This document shows, piece by piece, positions 17,636-25,388 of a DNA stretch of 64,000 nucleotides. The translations under genes and the position numbers were made by a program. Below the pieces are notes generated by a model, which was given only the letters and a program-made list of their open reading frames with translations, searched no databases and had not been told where the DNA came from. The stretch comes from an uncultured Mesonia sp. (GTDB lineage: Bacteria; Bacteroidota; Bacteroidia; Flavobacteriales; Flavobacteriaceae). Within the stretch, counting starts at the first letter, position 1. Every line of letters begins with the position of its first letter. Where the stretch lies: NCBI GenBank assembly GCA_947499595.1, contig CANMOY010000006.1, positions 145,275-209,274 on the forward strand, written 5' to 3'.

Positions 17636-18538
17636 TTGAGCAAGACCATAGAAAATACTTATCAGGTAAGTCGGTTAACCGATTTTAAAGAAATTACCAA
17701 AATGCGTTTGGCGGTAAGTGTGGTTTTTTCTTCTATTGCTGGTTATTTTCTAGGAGCCGATAAAATTAATTTTTTTACGGTTTTATTGCTAGGTATTGGA
17801 GGTTATATGATGGTGGGTGCAAGTAATGCTTTTAATCAAGTTTTAGAGCGTGATTTAGATGGATTAATGAGCCGTACCAAAAACAGGCCTTTACCAGCAG
17901 GTAGAATGAGTGTGAAAATGGCGCTGTTTATTGCTGTTAGTTTCACTTTATTGGGGTTGGCTGTTTTGTATATCATCAACCCTGTAACGTCTATGTTCGG
18001 TGCAATATCAATCTTTTTGTATGTAAGTGTTTACACCCCATTAAAAACAAAAACACCACTTTCTGTATTTGTAGGTGCCTTTCCAGGAGCAATACCATTT
18101 ATGCTTGGCTGGGTAGCCGCTACAAATGATTTTAGTATCGAGCCAGGAACGCTTTTTATGATTCAGTTTTTTTGGCAATTCCCGCATTTCTGGGCATTAG
18201 GCTGGTGGTTGTACGATGATTATGAGAAAGGTGGATTCTTTATGCTGCCAACGGGAAAACGAGATAAAGGGACTGCGATTCAAATAATACTTTATACTAT
18301 TTGGATGGTGGTAATTTCACTAGTACCCACACTAGGGGTTACCGGCAACTTATATCTGAGTCCGATTGCAGGGGTATTAATATTTTTACTTGGCGCAGGT
18401 ATGATGTATTATGCCGTGAAATTATACCGTGATAGAGACCAGAAAACGGCTAAGCAGCTTATGTTTGCTAGTGTTAGCTATATTACCTTACTACAAATAA
18501 TTTATGTTTTAGATAAATATATTCGCTTATGGATTTAA
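17636..18538 (+). CDS. ctaB: Protohaem IX farnesyltransferase (haem O synthase)
   Basis: UbiA-type polytopic prenyltransferase (300 aa) that adds a farnesyl group to haem B, giving haem O, the precursor of haem A in cytochrome oxidase. The first aspartate-rich site is NAFNQVLERDLDGLMSRTKN and the second region is WALGWWLYDDYEKGGFFMLP. About eight or nine hydrophobic helices are visible. Start: the longer frame begins at a TTG at 17585 that coincides with the -33 element, so I place the start at TTG 17636 (MSKTIENTY), just after the -7 box. The last ten bases overlap the next gene. It leads the operon of oxidase subunits and SCO proteins. A haem A synthase (ctaA) is not in the window. Confidence 0.93.
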   Translation: MSKTIENTYQVSRLTDFKEITKMRLAVSVVFSSIAGYFLGADKINFFTVLLLGIGGYMMVGASNAFNQVLERDLDGLMSRTKNRPLPAGRMSVKMALFIAVSFTLLGLAVLYIINPVTSMFGAISIFLYVSVYTPLKTKTPLSVFVGAFPGAIPFMLGWVAATNDFSIEPGTLFMIQFFWQFPHFWALGWWLYDDYEKGGFFMLPTGKRDKGTAIQIILYTIWMVVISLVPTLGVTGNLYLSPIAGVLIFLLGAGMMYYAVKLYRDRDQKTAKQLMFASVSYITLLQIIYVLDKYIRLWI

Positions 18539-19110
18539 CAGATGGTACCGAGAGAGAAAAAATAGCACGGTCAAAAAAAATGATGTTGTGGTTCGCAATC
18601 ATAAGCATGGGTATGATGTTTGCCGGACTTACCAGTGCATTTGTGGTGAGTAAAGATCGGCCCGATTGGATTGAAGATTTTCAATTACCAGCGCCTTTTT
18701 TGTACAGTACAATTGTTATTTTGCTAAGTAGTGTTTGCTTACTTTTTGCTAAAAAAGCCGTAAAGAATAATGAAACCAAAAAAGCTGGTTGGTTACTTAT
18801 AGCAACCTTTGTTTTGGGTAGTGTTTTTGTTTGGATGCAATTTCAAGGATTTATGGAAATTTTGGGTGAGGGGTATTATTTTACAGGAAGTGCGAGCAAC
18901 ATAACTTCATCTTTTATTTATTTAATTGTTATATCTCATATCGCCCATATAGTGGCGGGTTTAATCATTTTATTGGTCTTAATTTATAATAATTCTAAAC
19001 AGCGTTATAAATCTGGTCAAATGCTTGGATTAGAGCTAGGTGCGACCTTTTGGCATTTTGTAGATGTCTTGTGGATTTATCTGTTTTTCTTTTTATATTT
19101 CTTAGGATAA
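18529..19110 (+). CDS. Cytochrome c oxidase subunit III, short paralogue
   Basis: Five-helix haem-copper oxidase subunit III (193 aa), an inner-membrane accessory subunit that stabilises the catalytic core. The family ending FWHFVDVLWIYLFFFLYF and the helix-4 segment ISHIAHIVAGLIIL are present. The N-terminus is charged (GTEREKIARSKKMMLW). It overlaps ctaB by 10 bases, which implies coupling. A second, longer subunit III gene follows 45 bases later, so the oxidase either holds two different III subunits or switches between them. The gene has no obvious defect. Confidence 0.9.
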   Translation: MDLTDGTEREKIARSKKMMLWFAIISMGMMFAGLTSAFVVSKDRPDWIEDFQLPAPFLYSTIVILLSSVCLLFAKKAVKNNETKKAGWLLIATFVLGSVFVWMQFQGFMEILGEGYYFTGSASNITSSFIYLIVISHIAHIVAGLIILLVLIYNNSKQRYKSGQMLGLELGATFWHFVDVLWIYLFFFLYFLG

Positions 19111-19120
19111 TAAAATTAAC

Positions 19121-19128
19121 TATTTTTG
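19121..19128 (+). promoter_or_regulatory. -7 box before the long subunit III gene (TATTTTTG)
   Basis: Exact TAnnTTTG match 27 bases before ATG 19156, with no clear -33 TTG. It may be an internal operon promoter. Confidence 0.5.
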
Positions 19129-19155
19129 CTTAATATTTAACACTAATTTCTATTT

Positions 19156-20139
19156 ATGGAAGCTACTGTTGCCCAAACAGGCACCGAAGGAAAAACTTGG
19201 GGTGGAGGAAATAAACCACTTGGAGCAAGTTATGGAAAATTAATGATGTGGTTTTTTATTGCATCGGATGCGCTTACGTTTTCGGCGTTTTTAGCAGCTT
19301 ATGGTTTTTCAAGATTTAAGTTTATAGACTCTTGGCCTATAGCCGATGAGGTGTTTAATCACTTTCCGTTCTTACACGGGGTTGACGCACCCATGTACTA
19401 TGTGGCGTTGATGACTTTTATTCTAATATTTTCATCGGTGACCATGGTGTTAGCTGTAGATGCAGGACATCATATGAACAAAAAGAAAGTTACACTCTAC
19501 ATGTTTTTAACCATTATTGGTGGTTTGGTCTTTGTAGGATCGCAAGCTTGGGAGTGGAAAAATTTTATAAACGGTACTTACGGTGCGGTTGAAACACGAG
19601 GAGGTCAAATTTTACAATTCGTAGATACCGATCACGAGCGCGTTGCTTTAGCCGATTTTGCTAAAACTTTACCTCAGGATCGTATAGAACACCAGCCTAG
19701 CAATGGTGTGTGGTATGATGCTGATAAGCAGACGTCTGCTAGTTTTACTGTAGAGGAAATTACTAAGGGATTTGAAGCTAATCCAAATATATTGGTTCGT
19801 ATTCAGCAATTAGATGAAAACGGTAAGAAAATTGTTTTATCTAGAGAAGCTTCATTGGCAAAATTAAAGAATGATGCTGTTACAACCGTTGAAGGAGCAA
19901 ACCTTACCAATAATGAATATGGACCACCATTGTTTGCCGATTTCTTTTTCTTTATCACAGGATTTCATGGTTTTCACGTATCTATGGGTATTATTCTAAA
20001 TATTATAATATTCTTTAATGTTTTAGTAGGTACATATGAGCGAAGAGGAAGTTATGAAATGGTAGAAAAAGTAGGGTTATATTGGCACTTTGTAGACTTA
20101 GTTTGGGTATTTGTATTTACTTTCTTTTACCTTGTTTAA
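19156..20139 (+). CDS. Cytochrome c oxidase subunit III, long form with a periplasmic or loop insertion
   Basis: Subunit III of the oxidase (327 aa), more than 100 residues longer than its neighbour. Helices 1-3 fall in residues 20-133, then a hydrophilic stretch (about 134-255, from the VETRGGQ region to LTNNEYGPP) interrupts the helix pattern. The family motifs then resume with FFFITGFHGFHVSMGIILN and end with LYWHFVDLVWVFVFTFFYL. The insertion contains no cysteine and no obvious metal motif. The charged N-terminus (EGKTWGGGNKPLGASYGKLMMWFF) matches the family. It is cotranscribed with subunit IV 18 bases downstream. Confidence 0.92.
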   Translation: MEATVAQTGTEGKTWGGGNKPLGASYGKLMMWFFIASDALTFSAFLAAYGFSRFKFIDSWPIADEVFNHFPFLHGVDAPMYYVALMTFILIFSSVTMVLAVDAGHHMNKKKVTLYMFLTIIGGLVFVGSQAWEWKNFINGTYGAVETRGGQILQFVDTDHERVALADFAKTLPQDRIEHQPSNGVWYDADKQTSASFTVEEITKGFEANPNILVRIQQLDENGKKIVLSREASLAKLKNDAVTTVEGANLTNNEYGPPLFADFFFFITGFHGFHVSMGIILNIIIFFNVLVGTYERRGSYEMVEKVGLYWHFVDLVWVFVFTFFYLV

Positions 20140-20157
20140 TAAAAAACACAATTAAAA

Positions 20158-20520
20158 ATGGCACACGATTCAACACATACTAATCAATCAGCAACAAAGC
20201 GAATTTGGTATGTATTTATGTTACTTTCTGTAGTAACTATTGTAGAGGTGGTATTGGGTATCTTTAAACCAGCATTCTTGGTGCAGACCGATATCTTGTA
20301 TATGCATCTTTTAAATTGGATATTTATTATTTTAACGGTGTATAAAGCTTATTTAATTACTTGGGCCTTTATGCATATGGAAGGTGAAAAGAAAGGCCTG
20401 AGGCGTTCGGTAGTATGGACAATAGTTTTCCTAGTATGTTATTTGGTTTTTATACTTCTTGCAGAAGGAGTTTATATACATGACGTTTTTTCTAACGGTT
20501 TTGTGACTTGGAATTTCTAA
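20158..20520 (+). CDS. Cytochrome c oxidase subunit IV family protein
   Basis: Small accessory subunit (120 aa) of a bacterial haem-copper oxidase. Three membrane helices are visible (about residues 17-37, 47-70 and 83-103). The segment YKAYLITWAFMHMEGE in and after helix 2 is characteristic of the prokaryotic subunit IV family. It sits directly behind the two subunit III genes and before a terminator, as expected for the end of the structural part of the operon. Confidence 0.9.
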   Translation: MAHDSTHTNQSATKRIWYVFMLLSVVTIVEVVLGIFKPAFLVQTDILYMHLLNWIFIILTVYKAYLITWAFMHMEGEKKGLRRSVVWTIVFLVCYLVFILLAEGVYIHDVFSNGFVTWNF

Positions 20521-20544
20521 TAGAAAACATACGTTAAATCATAC

Positions 20545-20576
20545 AAAAAGGCGGTTTTATTGAACCGTCTTTTTTA
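20545..20576 (+). terminator. Terminator after oxidase subunit IV
   Basis: Hairpin AAAAAGGCGGTT / GAACCGTCTTTTTT with one G-T wobble, ending in a T tract. It overlaps the promoter of the next gene. Confidence 0.75.
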
Positions 20577-20582
20577 TTTTTG
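20575..20582 (+). promoter_or_regulatory. -7 box of the SCO-like genes (TATTTTTG)
   Basis: Exact TAnnTTTG match 19 bases before ATG 20602, directly on the T tract of the preceding terminator. Confidence 0.55.
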
Positions 20583-20601
20583 TAAAAGCAATTTTGTTGT
20601 T

Positions 20602-21261
20602 ATGAAAAAATATTTTGTGCTCACCTTATTGTTTGCATTGCCTATTGTGGCTTACTTATTTTTTTCTTCAGGAATTAATCATTTTGCTATTCTTCCCACT
20701 TTAACCAAACCTATTTCTGAAATCGATAATTTTCATACTTTTCAAAATGAAGAAGTGCGTTTGAAAGACCATATTAGTGTTCTTTTCTTTATGGGGAATA
20801 GGGTGAAGGAAATGGAAGGGCATGCTTTTAATCTTAATGAAAAAATTTACGATAAAAACTATCAGTTTAAGGACTTTCAATTTGTGATATTGGCTGAAGA
20901 TGGGCAAGAACAAGCGGTCCAAGATCTGCTAAATCAATTAGGCACCACCATAGATGTCAAGAATTGGAAATTTGCTTTTGGGAGCCAGAATAACATACAA
21001 GGGGTCTTTGAAAGTCTTCAAACACCTCTACAATTAAATGAAGGTGGTGCTAATGAACACGTTTTTATTATTGATAAAGAGTTAGCTTTACGCGGAAGAA
21101 AAGATGAGGAAGACAAAACTGTAGTTGAAAACTATGGTTATGATACTTCTTCTGTGGCAGAGCTTAGCAACATAATGAGCGACGACATTAAAGTAATTTT
21201 AGCTGAATATAGATTGGCCACTAAAGGAAATGCAATTAAAGATAACGATGAAAAATTATAA
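20602..21261 (+). CDS. Membrane-anchored SCO-like protein without copper-binding cysteines
   Basis: A 219-aa protein with one N-terminal helix (residues 4-22) and a periplasmic domain. I read it as a diverged SCO/thioredoxin-fold paralogue of the next gene. The strand ISVLFFMGNRVKEMEG occupies the place of VYVVEFFFTTCPTICPEM; NWKFAFG matches NWHLLTG; and NEHVFIIDKE matches EHSGYFALINRQ, keeping the histidine (His153). The protein has no cysteine at all, so it cannot form the CxxxC copper site. It overlaps the SCO gene by 14 bases, so the two are translationally coupled. An assembly partner or scaffold role is inferred. If the alignment is wrong, it is simply an unknown exported protein. Confidence 0.7.
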   Translation: MKKYFVLTLLFALPIVAYLFFSSGINHFAILPTLTKPISEIDNFHTFQNEEVRLKDHISVLFFMGNRVKEMEGHAFNLNEKIYDKNYQFKDFQFVILAEDGQEQAVQDLLNQLGTTIDVKNWKFAFGSQNNIQGVFESLQTPLQLNEGGANEHVFIIDKELALRGRKDEEDKTVVENYGYDTSSVAELSNIMSDDIKVILAEYRLATKGNAIKDNDEKL

Positions 21262-21874
21262 ATACATTGGTATAACCTTTATTATTCTAATTTTTGGAAT
21301 TTGGGCGGTTCCTAAAATAGTTGATCGCTTTAGCGGTAATAAAGTTGCTATGACAGTAATAGGTAAGGTGCCTAGTTACCAGTTGACCAATCAAGATGGT
21401 GAGCTCATTTCTGATGAAGACTTTAAGGGTAAGGTTTACGTGGTAGAGTTCTTTTTTACTACTTGTCCTACTATTTGCCCCGAAATGAATGAAAATATGA
21501 CAAAAATTCAAGACGAATTTTTTGGTAATCCTAATTTTGGTATAGCTTCTTTTAGTATTAATCCAGAATACGATACGCCAGAGATTTTAGCTGCCTATGC
21601 CAAAAAACATGGTATATCTCATCCTAATTGGCATTTGTTAACCGGTGAACGAGACGCTATATTTGAATTAGCCAATCAAGGTTTTAATCTTTATGCTGCC
21701 TACAACCCTAAGGTAAAGGGTAACTTTGAACATTCAGGATATTTTGCTCTAATCAATAGGCAAGGTGAGATTGTTTCTCGCCTCGATGAATATGGTAACC
21801 CAAAAGGTTATTACGATGGGTTAGACCCGAAAGACCTAAACATGCTTAAATCTGATATAAAAAAGTTGTTGTAA
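21248..21874 (+). CDS. SCO1/SenC family copper chaperone
   Basis: Membrane-tethered thioredoxin-fold protein (208 aa) that delivers copper to the Cu-A site of cytochrome oxidase subunit II or reduces its cysteines. An N-terminal helix (residues 6-22) is followed by the copper motif CPTICPEM, with Cys73 and Cys77, and the distant ligand His162 in FEHSGYF. ATG 21248 lies inside the previous gene. A TTG at 21230 would extend it into a hydrophilic stretch unlike the family start. Only one base separates its stop from the DUF420 gene. Confidence 0.95.
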   Translation: MKNYKYIGITFIILIFGIWAVPKIVDRFSGNKVAMTVIGKVPSYQLTNQDGELISDEDFKGKVYVVEFFFTTCPTICPEMNENMTKIQDEFFGNPNFGIASFSINPEYDTPEILAAYAKKHGISHPNWHLLTGERDAIFELANQGFNLYAAYNPKVKGNFEHSGYFALINRQGEIVSRLDEYGNPKGYYDGLDPKDLNMLKSDIKKLL

Positions 21875-21875
21875 A

Positions 21876-22421
21876 ATGAAAGAGGTAATTCAAAAGGGTA
21901 AAGATAAAATTGTTGTACCTATTATTATTAGCTTATCTATTGCGGTGCCACTTATAGTATTAGTCCTGCTCAATCTTCCTACAAGATATGATTTGTTGGG
22001 ATTAGATATAGGTACATATCCTTTTTTTCACGCCGTTTTAAATGGGATTACAGCAGTACTTTTGTTACTTGGCTATGTATTAATCCGTAAAGGAGAAAAA
22101 CTACTTCATCGCAATGTAATGATTACTGCTTTTGTTTTGTCTTGCGTGTTTTTAATTAGTTATGTTTTCTCTAAATTAAGTAACGATCCTGTTCCTTATG
22201 GAGGAGAAGGATTTTTAAGGCCATTGTATTTTTTTGTTTTAATTTCGCATATCGTGCTTTCTGCTATAATAGTACCATTGGTCTTGTTTACCATGTATAG
22301 AGGTTTAACAGCAGAATATAAAAAACACGTTAAAATAGCCCGATATACTTTTCCTATTTGGTTTTATGTGGCTGTAACAGGAGTTTTGGTGTATTTATTT
22401 ATGTTACCTTATTATGGATAA
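21876..22421 (+). CDS. DUF420 family membrane protein
   Basis: Polytopic inner-membrane protein (181 aa) with five or so helices and the DUF420 pattern: FFHAVLNGITAVLLLLGYVLIRKGEKLLHRNVM, then LRPLYFFVLISHIVLSAIIVPLVLF, then KHVKIARYTFPIWFYVAVTGVLVYLF. Conserved histidines sit near the membrane faces (FFHAV, LHRN, ISHIV, KHVK). Family members often lie beside SCO and oxidase genes, which suggests a role in oxidase assembly, but no activity is established to my knowledge. It overlaps the next gene by 8 bases. Confidence 0.88.
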   Translation: MKEVIQKGKDKIVVPIIISLSIAVPLIVLVLLNLPTRYDLLGLDIGTYPFFHAVLNGITAVLLLLGYVLIRKGEKLLHRNVMITAFVLSCVFLISYVFSKLSNDPVPYGGEGFLRPLYFFVLISHIVLSAIIVPLVLFTMYRGLTAEYKKHVKIARYTFPIWFYVAVTGVLVYLFMLPYYG

Positions 22422-22647
22422 AAAATTAGTCTTTTTTTTGTTTTTCGTATTGTTTATTGGTTTGATATTGCCAGTCAATGCACAATGCGCCATGTGTCGA
22501 GCAGTATTAGAAAGCGACCCTGATGGGACAGCCGCTAAGTCAATAAACAATGGAATTATGTATTTGATGGTTTTTCCTTATCTGCTGGTTGGAGGGGTTG
22601 GCATAGCGGTTTACCGCACCTTAAAAAACAGAAAAAAGGAAGCATAG
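22414..22647 (+). CDS. Small membrane protein with an exported CxxC motif
   Basis: A 77-aa protein with an N-terminal hydrophobic segment (residues 5-22, possibly a cleaved signal ending at NAQ), then QCAMCRAVLESDPDG with Cys25 and Cys28, a short loop and a second helix (about 46-66) with a basic tail. The CxxC would face the periplasm. It is the last gene of the oxidase assembly operon and overlaps DUF420 by 8 bases. I do not recognise a named family. A metal-binding or thiol role in copper-site assembly is inferred from position and motif only. Confidence 0.75.
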   Translation: MDKKLVFFLFFVLFIGLILPVNAQCAMCRAVLESDPDGTAAKSINNGIMYLMVFPYLLVGGVGIAVYRTLKNRKKEA

Positions 22648-22658
22648 TGACGCGCTTT

Positions 22659-22774
22659 TTGTAACAAAATTCCATCATATTCGTCCTATGATTAGTAGGT
22701 TTTAAAAGTAGAGCAAAAGGAAATTAAGTTGCTTATGGTGATTTATTTGATCCAGTTGTAACAATAAACCTACT
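22659..22774. promoter_or_regulatory. Upstream region of the tolC-adaptor operon: direct and inverted repeats
   Basis: The motif TTGTAACAA occurs twice, at 22659-22667 and 22756-22764. An inverted repeat AGTAGGTTT (22694-22702) / AAACCTACT (22766-22774) spans most of the gap. No exact TAnnTTTG box is seen. These could be operator sites or an RNA fold controlling the efflux genes; neither is shown. Confidence 0.35.
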
Positions 22775-22802
22775 TTTTCTACTTATAAATTAGTAAATTG
22801 TA

Positions 22803-24137
22803 ATGATGCGAATAAAAACTTTACTCCTTACCTTAGTTTGTCTTCCGGCTGTACTTTTTAGCCAAGAAAAAAAATGGACGCTGAACGAATGTGTTACGCA
22901 TGCCTTAGAGAACAACATCAGTATCAAGCAATCTGAGTTGGATGTAAAAAGTGCCCAGTACGATAAAAGAGATGCTATAGGTAATTTTATACCAAGTCTT
23001 AATGGTTCAGGGTCTTACTCTGTAAATACCGGAGCTAACATTAACCCGGTTACCAACCAGTTTGAGAATGAAGTTTTTACTTCTTTTACTACAGGGTTTA
23101 ATTCTTCACTTACTTTATTTGACGGTTTAAGAAACATTAGGCAGCTTCAAAGAGCCAAATTAGCTCAATTGGCTACGCAATATCAACTTGATAAAATGAA
23201 AGATGATATTAGTCTTGCCGTGGCAAACGCCTATTTAAACGTCTTGCTTAATAAAGCCAACCTATCATCGCTGCAAAGTCAAAACGAGGTTAGTAAGGAG
23301 CAGCTAAAGCGTACAGAAGATTTGGTAGAAGGTGGCGTACTACCGAAAGGAGATCTTTTAGAAATAAAAGCCAATATGGCAAATGAAAAGCAACAAATAG
23401 CCATATCACGAAATAATGTAAAAATTGCTTTAATTAATCTAGCGCAGTTGATGTTGGTTAAAGATTATGAAAATTTTCAAATCGTTGATGAAGGTTATGA
23501 GCTGGTTTCAAATGAAGTAGCTAACCAGCCTGTGGCATCTATTATCGCTTCCGCGGAAGAGAATAGGCCAGAACTTAAAATTGCCGAACAAAATCTAGCC
23601 ATTGCACAAAAAGATGTGCAAATTTCTAGGGGAGCATATTATCCTACTTTAACCGCTTTTTTTGGATATAATACTCGTTATTCAGATAATGATTTTTTTG
23701 AACGTTCATTCACAACGCAGTTGTATCAAAATGATGGAATTGGCTATGGAGTGCAATTAAACGTACCTATACTTAACGGTTTGGCCACTAGAAATAATGT
23801 AGCTCGCAGTAAGATAAATTTAGAAAGAAGAAAGTACCAATTAGAGCAAGCTAAATTAGATTTAGAATCTAATGTATATCAAGCACACGTAGACGCCCAA
23901 GGAGCTTTAGAAGCATATGAAGCGGCTCAAGAAGTGGTTAAATCACAAGAATTGGCTTTTGATTACGCTCAGCAACGCTATGATGTTGGTCTTACCAATG
24001 GTTTTGACTTTACTCAAGCTAAACAAAGATTAGACAACGCTATTATAGAACTTAATCGTGCTAAATACGACTATATTTTTAAATTAAAGGTGCTTGAATT
24101 GTATTTTGGAATTGATCCGCAAAACTTAAAATTATAA
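22803..24137 (+). CDS. TolC family outer-membrane efflux protein
   Basis: Outer-membrane channel (444 aa) of a tripartite export system. The signal peptide (IKTLLLTLVCLPAVLFSQ, cleaved near 20) precedes two related repeats of about 200 residues, the usual outer-membrane efflux protein duplication. WTLNECVTHALENNISIKQSELDVKSAQ opens the first and ASAEENRPELKIAEQNLAIAQKDVQI the second. Long helical stretches and the strand pairs TGFNSSLTLFDGLRN and GYGVQLNVPILNGLAT are present. ATGs at 22803 and 22806 are both possible. The adaptor gene follows by 2 bases. Confidence 0.93.
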   Translation: MMRIKTLLLTLVCLPAVLFSQEKKWTLNECVTHALENNISIKQSELDVKSAQYDKRDAIGNFIPSLNGSGSYSVNTGANINPVTNQFENEVFTSFTTGFNSSLTLFDGLRNIRQLQRAKLAQLATQYQLDKMKDDISLAVANAYLNVLLNKANLSSLQSQNEVSKEQLKRTEDLVEGGVLPKGDLLEIKANMANEKQQIAISRNNVKIALINLAQLMLVKDYENFQIVDEGYELVSNEVANQPVASIIASAEENRPELKIAEQNLAIAQKDVQISRGAYYPTLTAFFGYNTRYSDNDFFERSFTTQLYQNDGIGYGVQLNVPILNGLATRNNVARSKINLERRKYQLEQAKLDLESNVYQAHVDAQGALEAYEAAQEVVKSQELAFDYAQQRYDVGLTNGFDFTQAKQRLDNAIIELNRAKYDYIFKLKVLELYFGIDPQNLKL

Positions 24138-24139
24138 AA

Positions 24140-25387
24140 ATGAAAAAAAAGAAAATACTTGTAATTGTAATAAGTGTATTGGTTTTAATTGCCTTTTTAA
24201 TAGGAGGTAAAAAAGCGGGTTGGTTTGGAAAGGCAGATGACCTTAAACAGGTTGAGGTGGCCCTTCTAGAGAAAATGAACTTGATAGAAACGGTGTCAGC
24301 AACGGGTAAAATACAGCCAGAGGTAGAGGTTAAACTATCTTCTGAAGTTTCGGGTGAGATTATCGAACTTCCAATAAAAGAAGGACAACGCGTTGAAAAA
24401 GGTGATTTATTGGTAAAAATTAATCCAGATTTATACCAATCTAGTCTACAGCGATCACAGGCGAGCTACCAAAATATTAAAGCCAATTTAGAGCAAGCTA
24501 AGGCTAGCCTTAAGGAAGCTGAAGCTAACTATAACCGAAACAAAACTTTGTTTGAGAAAGGGGTTATTTCACAAAGTGAATGGGATGCCGTTTTATCTAG
24601 GTATGAGGTAGCAAAAGCCACACAAAAAAGCGCCTATTATAATGTTCAAAGTGCTGCGGCAACGGTTAACGAAGCACAAGATAACTTAGGCAGAACTACA
24701 ATTTATGCACCCATGTCGGGTACAATTTCAAAATTAGACGCCGAATTGGGCGAGCGTGTAGTAGGAACCCAGCAAATGGCGGGTACAGAGATACTACGTG
24801 TCGCAAACCTTAACGAAATGGAAGTTGAGGTAGATGTAAATGAAAATGATATTGTAAAGATTAACGTAGGTGATTCCGCTTTAGTGGAGGTTGACGCTTA
24901 CTTGGATAAAAAATTTAAAGGATTGGTAACGGCTATTAGTAATTCCGCAAACGATGCGCTTTCTGCCGATCAAGTAACTAACTTTAAGGTGAAAGTGAAA
25001 ATTTTAAAAGAATCTTATGCCGATTTATTAGCGGGTAAAGGAGAAAACTATTCACCCTTTCGACCAGGGATGACAGCCACAGTTGATATAATTACAAACA
25101 GTAAAAAAGACATTCTTGCGGTTCCTATTAGCGCGATTGTTATTAAAGCAGAAACGACCAAGTCAAACGCGTCTGGTTTAGACGACAAAACTTACGAAGC
25201 CGTATTCATTAAAGAGGAAGGCAAAGCAAAGTTACAAGCCATAAAAACCGGTATTCAAGATGAAACCAATATTGAAATTCTTGAAGGTCTTAAAGAAGGA
25301 GATGAAATAATTACAGGTCCGTATAGTTTAGTTACTAAAAAATTGAAAGACGGTCACGCGGTTGAAGAAATTAAAAAATCGAAATAA
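24140..25387 (+). CDS. Efflux periplasmic adaptor (HlyD/MacA-like membrane-fusion protein)
   Basis: Links an inner-membrane pump to the TolC channel. The 415-aa protein has a basic start, one membrane helix (residues 5-22), a lipoyl half-motif (EVSGEIIELPIKEGQRVEKGDLLVKINPD), a helical hairpin (about 100-175), the second lipoyl half (TIYAPMSGTISKLDAELGERV), a beta-barrel domain, and a membrane-proximal domain (DILAVPISAIVI...GLKEGDEIITGPYSLV). The layout best fits MacA-type adaptors, which pair with MacB ABC permeases. No permease gene follows; the next gene is tsaB, so the pump must be encoded elsewhere. Confidence 0.9.
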   Translation: MKKKKILVIVISVLVLIAFLIGGKKAGWFGKADDLKQVEVALLEKMNLIETVSATGKIQPEVEVKLSSEVSGEIIELPIKEGQRVEKGDLLVKINPDLYQSSLQRSQASYQNIKANLEQAKASLKEAEANYNRNKTLFEKGVISQSEWDAVLSRYEVAKATQKSAYYNVQSAAATVNEAQDNLGRTTIYAPMSGTISKLDAELGERVVGTQQMAGTEILRVANLNEMEVEVDVNENDIVKINVGDSALVEVDAYLDKKFKGLVTAISNSANDALSADQVTNFKVKVKILKESYADLLAGKGENYSPFRPGMTATVDIITNSKKDILAVPISAIVIKAETTKSNASGLDDKTYEAVFIKEEGKAKLQAIKTGIQDETNIEILEGLKEGDEIITGPYSLVTKKLKDGHAVEEIKKSK

Positions 25388-25388
25388 A

